From the NCBI GenBank assembly GCA_903890595.1, contig CAITBU010000380.1:1-6290 (forward strand): a DNA stretch of 6,290 nucleotides, written 5' to 3'. This DNA is from an uncultured Holophagaceae bacterium (GTDB lineage: Bacteria > Acidobacteriota > Holophagae > Holophagales > Holophagaceae). The notes beneath the pieces were generated by a model. The model did not search any database and was not told where the DNA came from. It saw nothing but the letters and a program-made list of their open reading frames with translations. Below are positions 1 through 5,361 of this stretch, one piece after another; positions within the stretch are counted from its first letter, which is position 1, and the number at the start of each line of letters is the position of its first letter. The position numbers and the translations under genes are program-made.

Positions 1-29
1 CCTCAGATGGACTAGCCTGGGGGCAGTGC

Positions 30-34
30 AGGGG
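30..34 (+). promoter_or_regulatory. Shine-Dalgarno deciding the start at 41
   Basis: AGGGG lies 6 nt before the ATG at 41. The alternative GTG at 26 has no comparable site and would put extra residues before the signal peptide. No promoter can be judged in the 40 bases available. Confidence 0.6.
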
Positions 35-40
35 TTCTAT

Positions 41-1426
41 ATGCCGATTCTTCCCAAGTCCAAAGCCATTGTCCTCCTCTTGGCCCTGTCCGCCCTTCTG
101 GCAGCGGCGGGACTGCCCCTGCGGGCGGCAGAAGCGCGGATTGTCGCGCTCCATGGCCTCGAGACGGCAGAAGTCCGCAGCCAGGGCTTCACCCTGCTGC
201 GCGCCCAAAAGGTCCATCTCTATGCCCGAGGTGCTGGCCTGCAGGGCCTGGTGCCTGCCCGGGAGGACAGCCCCCTCTTTGCCAGCGGCTGGCTCCTCAA
301 TGCGGCCACCCGCGAGGTGGTCTGGCAGATGGATGGCTCAAACACGCGCCGGGAAGGTGCCCACCGCATCGCCGATCAGTATCTCGACCTGCCTGCAGGC
401 AGCTACGAGGCCTACTTCGCCAACCATGCCTTCGCCCAGGGTGTCCTCCTCGCGCAGTGGAGCCGCAACGTCGACCGACGCCAGGTGGAGGCCAAGCTCG
501 CGGAGCGGCCCCGCGGGTTTCTGGCGGCCTTCGGCGCCGACGAGGGGGGCCTGCTGCGTCAGTGGCGACGGCAGGTGGGAAGCTATGGCATGGAGCTCTA
601 TCTGCCCTCGGGTGAGCCGCACGAGGTGGTCACCTTCGAGGCACCCCTGCGGTGGGCCAACATGGCCATCACCCTCGCCGCCACCGGGGATCGGGGAGCG
701 TGGCACCAGGCCTTCAAGGTCCACCGACCCGTGGACCTCCATGTCTACGCCGTGGGGGAGGGCACGCAGCGCCGCATGAGCGACTACGGCTGGATCCTGG
801 ACGTCCGCACCCGCCAGCGAGTGTGGGAGATGACCCCGGAGCGGTCGCAGTTTGCCGGGGGCGGACCCCGCAACCGGCGCCAGGTGGAGACGATTCAGCT
901 GCCGCCGGGGGACTATGTGGCCACCTTCGTGACCGACGACAACCACTCGCCCGCCGACTGGACGGTGGCACCGCCCTGCGACCCGGGCCGCTACGGTCTG
1001 GCCCTCTCGCTGCCGCGCCCCGGGGATGCGGGTGCCCTGTCCCTGCGAGCGCTGCCAGAGCCAGGGCCCGTGCTGGCCGAGCTGGTGCAGGTGGGCAATA
1101 GCCAGGACCGCAGCGCACCCTTTGACCTGACGGTGAGCACCGCCGTGCGCATCCATGCCATTGGTGAGGCCGGCAGCCACGCCATGGCGGACACGGCCTG
1201 GATCGAGGATGCCAGCGGCAAGCGGGTATGGGAGATGCTCAAGGAGCAGACCCACCACGCTGGCGGCGCCAACAAGAATCGTCTGGCGGAGGCGCGGGTG
1301 ACGCTACCAAAGGGGCACTACACGCTGCGGGTAAGGACCGACGACAGCCATGCCTATGGGGCGTGGAACAGCGCTCCCCCGAGAGATCCCGAGCGCTACG
1401 GCGCCACGGTCTATGGGGTGAAATAG
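41..1426 (+). CDS. Exported protein with three tandem modules of unknown function
   Basis: I do not recognise a named family. The ATG at 41 is chosen over an in-frame GTG at 26 because AGGGG (30-34) sits 6 nt before it and a signal peptide begins there: a basic start (K6, K8), a hydrophobic run at about residues 9-26, and a likely cleavage near A29-A32. No lipobox cysteine is present, so the 461-residue product is probably periplasmic or secreted. The mature part holds three related modules at about residues 47-188, 222-324 and 357-458. Each has a hydrophobic strand ending H-x-Y/A-A-x-G, then a G/A-W-x-x-x-x-x-x-x-x-x-V-W-x-M segment (83-97, 250-264, 386-399), then L-P-x-G-x-Y. Modules 2 and 3 add T-D-D-x-H and W-x-x-x-P-P-x-D-P-x-x-Y-G. 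Module 1 lacks this signature and carries extra, partly helical sequence instead. The pattern suggests beta-sandwich domains, perhaps binding a ligand or a surface; that is inference. Its end lies 15 nt from the end of the convergent nucleotidase gene. Confidence 0.85.
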   Translation: MPILPKSKAIVLLLALSALLAAAGLPLRAAEARIVALHGLETAEVRSQGFTLLRAQKVHLYARGAGLQGLVPAREDSPLFASGWLLNAATREVVWQMDGSNTRREGAHRIADQYLDLPAGSYEAYFANHAFAQGVLLAQWSRNVDRRQVEAKLAERPRGFLAAFGADEGGLLRQWRRQVGSYGMELYLPSGEPHEVVTFEAPLRWANMAITLAATGDRGAWHQAFKVHRPVDLHVYAVGEGTQRRMSDYGWILDVRTRQRVWEMTPERSQFAGGGPRNRRQVETIQLPPGDYVATFVTDDNHSPADWTVAPPCDPGRYGLALSLPRPGDAGALSLRALPEPGPVLAELVQVGNSQDRSAPFDLTVSTAVRIHAIGEAGSHAMADTAWIEDASGKRVWEMLKEQTHHAGGANKNRLAEARVTLPKGHYTLRVRTDDSHAYGAWNSAPPRDPERYGATVYGVK

Positions 1427-1441
1427 CGCCCTTTTACGGGC

Positions 1442-2887
1442 TCAGGGCAGGTCCTTCCCGGTGGGGTCGTGGGGCAGGCTGCCCCGGGGGGAGCGGAAAT
1501 AGGCGTAGGGCGTGGCGAATAGGAAGTTGGACACGCGGCTGGTGTAGACATCGGCGTAGCGCTCGATCTGTCGGGTGAGGTGGCTCTTGTCGTTGCCGGC
1601 GCGGGTGAGGAGGCCCCACCGGGGGTTGACCAGGGCGGTGCTGGCCTGGGCCAGGGGCCCGATCTCGGCGTCCAGGGCCACCAAGTGCCCCCGCAATGCG
1701 TGCACGGTGGCTTCCAGGGCCGGGACGGTGGCATCCGGTGCAGGGCCGTACCCACCGCGCTGCCGTTGGAGGTCCAGGCGGGCCTGAGAGAGGCCGGCCT
1801 CCAGGCCCTCCTTTTTGGTCATCAGGGTCAGGAGCTGCTGGTCCGTGGCCCGGAAGGCCTCCAGGGCCCCCACCTCGGACTCCAGCTCTCGCAGCACCAG
1901 CGCCGTGCGCCAGCTGAGGGTGCGCTTGCTCATGTGCACATCGCCGAACATGTGGTCGCCCACGTAGAGGATCTCGTCGCCGGAGATGCCCAGATCCCGC
2001 TCCACCTGGGCCGCCGACCCGCCGAGGTAGAGCCCACCCCGGCGCAAGGTGCCCTCCAGCGGCCGCAGCAGGCCCGTCTCGTCCACCACCTCGAAGAAGG
2101 GCCCGGCCTCGGTGAAGAAGGCGGGCTTGCGGGCGCTGACCACCACGATGTCGAAGAGGTCCCGCCAGGTCATGCCGGACGGCAGGTGTCGGTCATAGGC
2201 GTGGGCCATCATCCGGGAGGTGAACGTCCACTCGGAGTTGGTGATGAGCAGCAGCTTCTTGCCGGCGGCCTTCTGGTCCAACAGGGCCAGGGCGGCCTCG
2301 GGATCCTGCACCACGAAGCGGTCGGGGTCTGCGGCCACGGCGGCCTTCAGGTGGCCCTCCAGGTGCTGGGCGTCCACCCGGGCGCGGATGTGCCGATAGA
2401 GGCTGGCGTACTCAAAGGGGCGGGGCAGGGCGCCCCGGTCCAGCAGGTCCACCGCCTGGGCATAGAGACAGCCCTCGGACAGCGAAAAGAGCGTATTCAG
2501 GAACACCCACCGGGGCTCGCTCAGGTCCACCAGCACCTGGCCGTAGGCCGCGCGCTGCTCGTGGAACTCCAGCATCCGGGTGCCGTGCATGGCCCGCTTC
2601 ACGAAACCGAACCGGTTGGCCTTCACCAGGTTGCCCAGCTCTATATCGATCACCAGGCCTCGGGTCACCATGCCCGGGTCGAACTCGAGGCCCGCTACGG
2701 GCCAGCCCTCGGACACCAGGCGCTCCCGGGCCTGGGCGTGGACCATGCGCTCGAAGGCCTCGGCCTGGTAGTCCACCAGGGTGTAGTCCATGTCATAGCC
2801 GATGGCCCGCACCGACCGCAGGTTGAGGGTCCGGTTGCAGAAGATGCCCCGGTGGCGGGGGGCGACGGAGTGGTCTGCGCTGGTCAT
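1442..2887 (-). CDS. HAD-IG family 5'-nucleotidase (cN-II-like, cytoplasmic)
   Basis: This 481-residue protein belongs to the HAD-superfamily 5'-nucleotidases related to eukaryotic cytosolic purine nucleotidase cN-II (Pfam 5_nucleotid, HAD-IG class). The family removes phosphate from nucleoside monophosphates using a phospho-aspartate intermediate and Mg2+. HAD motifs are in order: motif I D-M-D-Y-T at 32-36 (nucleophile D32, acid/base D34), motif II T-N-S at 216-218 after a hydrophobic strand, the motif III lysine in S-A-R-K-P at about K254, and motif IV G-D-H-M-F-G-D-V with metal ligands D311 and D316. The long cap between motifs I and II fits the family. The last third (about 335-420) is rich in Leu, Glu, Arg and Ala and looks helical or coiled-coil. 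There is no signal peptide. The start is uncertain: ATG at 2887 has a weak Shine-Dalgarno, while an in-frame TTG at 2902 (5 residues longer) has GGAG 5 nt upstream. Substrate cannot be read from the sequence. It is divergent from the peptidase and convergent with the repeat protein. Confidence 0.9.
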   Translation of the reverse strand: MTSADHSVAPRHRGIFCNRTLNLRSVRAIGYDMDYTLVDYQAEAFERMVHAQARERLVSEGWPVAGLEFDPGMVTRGLVIDIELGNLVKANRFGFVKRAMHGTRMLEFHEQRAAYGQVLVDLSEPRWVFLNTLFSLSEGCLYAQAVDLLDRGALPRPFEYASLYRHIRARVDAQHLEGHLKAAVAADPDRFVVQDPEAALALLDQKAAGKKLLLITNSEWTFTSRMMAHAYDRHLPSGMTWRDLFDIVVVSARKPAFFTEAGPFFEVVDETGLLRPLEGTLRRGGLYLGGSAAQVERDLGISGDEILYVGDHMFGDVHMSKRTLSWRTALVLRELESEVGALEAFRATDQQLLTLMTKKEGLEAGLSQARLDLQRQRGGYGPAPDATVPALEATVHALRGHLVALDAEIGPLAQASTALVNPRWGLLTRAGNDKSHLTRQIERYADVYTSRVSNFLFATPYAYFRSPRGSLPHDPTGKDLP

Positions 2888-2932
2888 GGCCCAGGATACC
2901 AAGGTGGCTCCGGGGCCGTGGCGGCCATGCGA

Positions 2933-2950
2933 TCCTGGTGCCGCCAGGAG
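2933..2950 (+). promoter_or_regulatory. Shine-Dalgarno of the S9 peptidase inside a 6-bp hairpin
   Basis: TCCTGG (2933-2938) and CCAGGA (2944-2949) are perfectly complementary around a 5-nt loop (TGCCG). The 3' arm contains most of AGGAG (2946-2950), the ribosome-binding site for ATG 2956. If the hairpin forms it would partly hide the site. The Shine-Dalgarno is well supported and decides the start; a regulatory role for the hairpin is inference. A second inverted repeat, GGCCG-TGG-CGGCC, lies just upstream. No convincing -35/-10 pair is visible for either divergent gene in 2888-2955. Confidence 0.5.
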
Positions 2951-2955
2951 AGCCC

Positions 2956-5031
2956 ATGTTCCGTCTGCTTCGCGTTCTGACCACCCTTGTTGTCCTCGCC
3001 GCTCCGGCCTTGGCGGCCGAAAAGCGGGCCTTCCACCTCGAGGATCTCCACCGCCTGAAAGGCCTCCAGCACCTGGCCCTCAGCCCCGACGGCAAGCGCC
3101 TCGCCTTCGAGGTATCCACCCAGGATCTGCGGGCCTCCACCCGCAGCACGCACCTGTGGGTGCTGGAGACCGCCACCGGGGCGACCAAGCAGCTGACCTT
3201 CTCCGGCAAGGCCGACACGGCGCCCCAGTGGTCCAAGGATGGCCGCACCCTCTACTTCCTCTCCACCCGGGCCGAGGGCAGCCAGCTGTGGGCCCTGGAT
3301 GCCAGCGGCGGCGAAGCCCGCAAGGTCACGGCCTTTGCACCCGGTGTCGGCGCGCCCAAGGTGCAGCCCAGCGGCGGCGTGGTGTTTGAGGCCTCGGTCT
3401 TCCTGGAGGCCATGGCCGATGGTGCCCGCCACAAGGAGCTGGAGACCAAGCTGGAGCAGGGTCCCGTCCAGGCCCACCTGGCGGACAGCCTGCTCTACCG
3501 GCACTGGACCGGCTGGCGAGACTTCCAGTACGCGCACCTCTTCACCAGCACCCCCGAGGGCAAGGTGCAGGCCCTCACCGCCGGCAAGCAGGACTACCCC
3601 GGCTTCTGGCAGACCTGGGACCTGAGCCCCGATGGCAAGGAGGTCTGCGTCACCACCAACACCGACGCCGTCCCGGCCCGCAGCACCAACAATGACCTCT
3701 TTCTCATCGCCCTCGAGGGCGACCGCACGCCCCGCCGCATCACCGGCGACAACCCGGCCGCCGACAGCGATCCCAAGTACTCACCCGATGGTCGCTTCAT
3801 CGCCTACAAGCTGCAGACCAAGCCGGGCCACGAATCTGACCGCTTCCGCCTGGCGGTCTACGATCGCGCCAAGGGCACCCGCAAGGTGCTCACCGAAGCC
3901 ATCGACAACTGGGTGGACGCCTTCCAGTGGTCTGCCGACAGCACCGCCCTCTGGTTCACGGTGGAGGAGAAGGGCCGCTGGCCCCTCTTCCGCACGGAGG
4001 TGGCCAGCGGCAAGGTCACGCGCATGCTGGAGGGCCTCAGCATCAAGGAGTTCGCCGTCAGTCCTGATCAGAAGGCGGTGTTCCTCGCCAAGACCCGGGT
4101 GGGCGAGCCTGTGGAGCTCTGGCGGCACACCTTCGCCTCGGGCGAGACCAAGCGCCTCACGGACTTCAACCAGGCCCTGGCGGCGGAGGTCGACTTTCGT
4201 CCCGCCGAGGAGCAGTGGGTGAAGGGGGCCGACGGGAAGGACATCCACGTCTTCCTGGTGAAGCCCCACGGCTTCGATCCGGCCAAGAAGTACCCCCTGA
4301 TCCTCAACGTCCACGGCGGCCCGCAGATGATGTGGTCCGACACCCTGCGGGGCGACTGGCAGGTCTACCCCGGTGCTGGCTACATCGTGGCCTTCCCCAA
4401 TCCCCACGGTTCCACCGGCTATGGCCAGGCCTTCACGGATGCCATCAGCGGCGACTGGGATGGCAAGGTCATGACGGACATCGAGAAGGTCGCTGACCAC
4501 CTCGCCAGCCTGCCCTATGTGGACCAGGACCGCATGGGCGCCATGGGGTGGAGCTGGGGCGGCTACGCCATGATGTGGCTGGAGGGCCGCAGCACCCGCT
4601 TCAAGGCCCTGGCGGCCATGATGGGCGTCTACGACCTGCGCTCCATGCACGGCGCCACCGAGGAGCTGTGGTTCCCGGAGCACGACCTCACGGGGACACC
4701 CTGGCAGCAGGCGGCGGCCTACGACCGCATGAACCCCAGCAGCCGGGTACCGGCCTTCAAGACCCCCTGTCTCGTCATCACCGGCGAGCGCGACTACCGT
4801 GTCCCCTACACCCAGAGCCTGCAGTTCTTCACGGGCCTCCAGGAGATGGGCGTGCCCAGCCGCCTCATCGTCTTCAAGAACGACGGCCACTGGCCCGACC
4901 CCCTGAAGTCCATGCCCGTCTACTACAACGCCCACCTGGAGTGGTTCCAAAAGTACCTGGGTGGAAGTCCGGCTCCCTGGAGCACCGAGGACCTCATCCG
5001 CAACCAGGTCTTCGGTGGTGCTGCCAAGTAA
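2956..5031 (+). CDS. Secreted S9 family serine peptidase, dipeptidyl-peptidase 5-like
   Basis: A 691-residue exported prolyl-oligopeptidase-family (S9) peptidase. ATG 2956 is preferred over GTG 2938 because AGGAG (2946-2950) is 5 nt upstream and a signal peptide starts there, with likely cleavage after A-L-A at about residue 20. Residues about 25-410 form a beta-propeller with recurring PD40-type S-P-D-G-K/R strands (42-47, 223-228, 275-280; variants at 92, 325 and 368). Residues about 415-668 are the alpha/beta-hydrolase domain: H-G-G-P at 453-456 near the oxyanion hole, nucleophile S533 in G-W-S-W-G-G, D613 in G-E-R-D-Y, and H645 in D-G-H-W. All three catalytic residues are present. From memory, several segments (L-Y-R-H-W, G-H-E-S-D, I-S-G-D, A-T-E-E-L-W-F) match the bacterial DPP5 of Porphyromonas type, which releases dipeptides from peptide N-termini in the periplasm. 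An acylaminoacyl-peptidase-like specificity is the alternative. Likely role: peptide scavenging. Transcribed alone, with a terminator-like structure downstream. Confidence 0.92.
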   Translation: MFRLLRVLTTLVVLAAPALAAEKRAFHLEDLHRLKGLQHLALSPDGKRLAFEVSTQDLRASTRSTHLWVLETATGATKQLTFSGKADTAPQWSKDGRTLYFLSTRAEGSQLWALDASGGEARKVTAFAPGVGAPKVQPSGGVVFEASVFLEAMADGARHKELETKLEQGPVQAHLADSLLYRHWTGWRDFQYAHLFTSTPEGKVQALTAGKQDYPGFWQTWDLSPDGKEVCVTTNTDAVPARSTNNDLFLIALEGDRTPRRITGDNPAADSDPKYSPDGRFIAYKLQTKPGHESDRFRLAVYDRAKGTRKVLTEAIDNWVDAFQWSADSTALWFTVEEKGRWPLFRTEVASGKVTRMLEGLSIKEFAVSPDQKAVFLAKTRVGEPVELWRHTFASGETKRLTDFNQALAAEVDFRPAEEQWVKGADGKDIHVFLVKPHGFDPAKKYPLILNVHGGPQMMWSDTLRGDWQVYPGAGYIVAFPNPHGSTGYGQAFTDAISGDWDGKVMTDIEKVADHLASLPYVDQDRMGAMGWSWGGYAMMWLEGRSTRFKALAAMMGVYDLRSMHGATEELWFPEHDLTGTPWQQAAAYDRMNPSSRVPAFKTPCLVITGERDYRVPYTQSLQFFTGLQEMGVPSRLIVFKNDGHWPDPLKSMPVYYNAHLEWFQKYLGGSPAPWSTEDLIRNQVFGGAAK

Positions 5032-5060
5032 AAAGTCTGGACAGACCGAGGCCCTCAAAC

Positions 5061-5107
5061 CCACTGCCCACGGGCATTTCCGCCCTTGGGGTGGTGTCTA
5101 GATTTTT
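5061..5107 (+). terminator. Putative intrinsic terminator of the S9 peptidase gene
   Basis: A G+C-rich stem starts 29 nt after the peptidase stop: CCAC (5061-5064) with GTGG (5091-5094), CCCA (5067-5070) with TGGG (5087-5090), and GGGC (5072-5075) with GCCC (5082-5085), around the loop ATTTCC. A 2-nt bulge and one C/T mismatch interrupt 12 base pairs. A run of five T (5103-5107) follows but begins 8 nt after the stem, farther than in a textbook terminator, which lowers confidence. Confidence 0.45.
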
Positions 5108-5111
5108 CTGC

Positions 5112-5136
5112 CTGTAGCGCAACATCTGCGCTGCAG
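5112..5136 (+). other. Strong 10-bp hairpin
   Basis: CTGTAGCGCA (5112-5121) pairs with TGCGCTGCAG (5127-5136) around a 5-nt loop ACATC, with a single T-G wobble. It directly follows the T-run of the putative peptidase terminator and has no T-run of its own, so it does not look like a terminator. It could be the 5' hairpin of a leader or of a small RNA. Confidence 0.5.
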
Positions 5137-5152
5137 AGGGTTGCTGTCAGGA

Positions 5153-5214
5153 AGCATTGGACTTGGGCTTCCCCGCTACGGGCTGGGCGCTTAGAGGACC
5201 CAAAAGTCCAAGCT
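5153..5214 (+). promoter_or_regulatory. Alternative long-range pairing (antiterminator-like)
   Basis: AGC plus TTGGACTT (5153-5155 and 5157-5164, A5156 bulged) is complementary to AAGTCCAA plus GCT (5204-5214), giving 11 base pairs across a 39-nt interval. The 3' arm takes 5210-5213, the lower part of the terminator stem at 5210-5233, and the 5' arm takes bases of the 5150-5172 hairpin. The pairings are therefore mutually exclusive. The upper 5-bp terminator stem could still form, so switching is possible but not certain. Confidence 0.35.
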
Positions 5215-5237
5215 GCTGTCGGTTGACAGGCTTTTTT
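5210..5237 (+). terminator. Intrinsic terminator-like hairpin with T6 tract, 125 nt before the pilin start
   Basis: AAGC (5210-5213) and CTGTC (5216-5220) pair with GACAG (5225-5229) and GCTT (5230-5233) around a GGTT loop, with TG (5214-5215) bulged. Six consecutive T (5232-5237) follow the G+C part. This is the best-formed intrinsic terminator in the window. It could end a small RNA, act as a backup terminator for the peptidase gene, or attenuate the pilin operon. Confidence 0.55.
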
Positions 5238-5253
5238 CGCATCTGACGCTAAG
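5223..5253 (+). promoter_or_regulatory. Weak candidate promoter for the pilin genes
   Basis: TTGACA (5223-5228) matches the sigma-70 -35 consensus exactly. No good -10 follows at 16-18 nt; the best is GCTAAG (5248-5253) at 19 nt with three matches. The same bases form the terminator hairpin, so the match may be coincidental. No sigma-54 site (GG-N10-GC) was found. Confidence 0.2.
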
Positions 5254-5298
5254 GGCTTGAAGGACCCTGCGACGGATCCGCCCGTCTGTGGAGATCCC

Positions 5299-5324
5299 CA
5301 TGGAGCCCGGACTTGGGCTCCATG
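5299..5324 (+). promoter_or_regulatory. Perfect 10-bp hairpin with GGACTT loop before the FimT-like gene
   Basis: CATGGAGCCC (5299-5308) pairs without mismatch with GGGCTCCATG (5315-5324); the 6-nt loop is GGACTT. The hairpin ends 21 nt before the Shine-Dalgarno at 5346 and is followed by a C-run, not a T-run, so it is not a terminator. The loop carries GGA, the core of CsrA/RsmA binding sites, and is complementary to AAGTCC at 5204-5209, so either protein binding or a loop-leader contact is conceivable. Function is inference. Confidence 0.45.
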
Positions 5325-5345
5325 CCCCCCACTTCATTGCCTGCC

Positions 5346-5353
5346 AAGGAAGG
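5346..5353 (+). promoter_or_regulatory. Shine-Dalgarno deciding the start at 5362
   Basis: AAGGAAGG lies 8 nt before ATG 5362. It decides against the longer in-frame start at 5257, which would add 35 residues before the prepilin leader. Confidence 0.65.
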
Positions 5354-5361
5354 CCAGCGCC

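Larger units (their letters stand above)
5108..5361 (+). promoter_or_regulatory. Highly structured non-coding region before the minor-pilin genes
   Basis: No plausible gene is seen between the peptidase stop and ATG 5362. The stretch holds a series of inverted repeats: a 10-bp hairpin at 5112-5136, a 6-bp hairpin at 5150-5172, a terminator-like hairpin at 5210-5237, weaker stems at 5247-5271 (CGC/GCG and AGGG/CCCT) and 5271-5286 (GACGG/CCGTC), and a perfect 10-bp hairpin at 5299-5324. Some pairings exclude each other, as in attenuators and riboswitches. I could not match it to a riboswitch I know; the conserved core of the cyclic-di-GMP GEMM class, common before pilin genes in some bacteria, is not seen. 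It may be a 5' leader of the pilin operon, a small RNA, or spacer with chance repeats. Confidence 0.4.

Noticed and set aside
338..1258. 306-codon open frame (- strand) opposite the repeat protein
   Set aside because: The sense frame has a signal peptide, Shine-Dalgarno and internal repeats; the antisense frame has none of these.
1427..1441. GCCC-TTTTAC-GGGC stem between the two convergent stops as a bidirectional terminator
   Set aside because: The stem is only 4 bp and no T-run follows on either strand.
1580..2980. Long open frame (+ strand) opposite the nucleotidase gene
   Set aside because: It is antisense to a gene with intact HAD motifs. The product is a low-complexity Gly/His/Gln/Val-rich sequence with no recognisable motif, typical of shadow frames in G+C-rich DNA.
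3781..5064. 427-codon open frame (- strand) opposite the S9 peptidase
   Set aside because: Antisense to the catalytic domain with a complete Ser-Asp-His triad; the translation is a His/Val/Gly-rich shadow without motifs.
5223..5228. TTGACA as a firm promoter for the pilin operon
   Set aside because: Perfect -35 match, but no acceptable -10 at normal spacing, and the bases belong to the terminator hairpin. Kept only as a low-confidence feature.
5257..5361. N-terminal extension of the FimT-like protein from a TTG at 5257
   Set aside because: No ribosome-binding site there, it would run through the 10-bp hairpin, and it places an abnormally long segment before the prepilin cleavage site. ATG 5362 has AAGGAAGG.
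5108..5361. Cyclic-di-GMP (GEMM) riboswitch
   Set aside because: Considered because this class precedes pilin genes in some bacteria, but the conserved GCAAA and GACGCAAAGCC-type core segments are not found.
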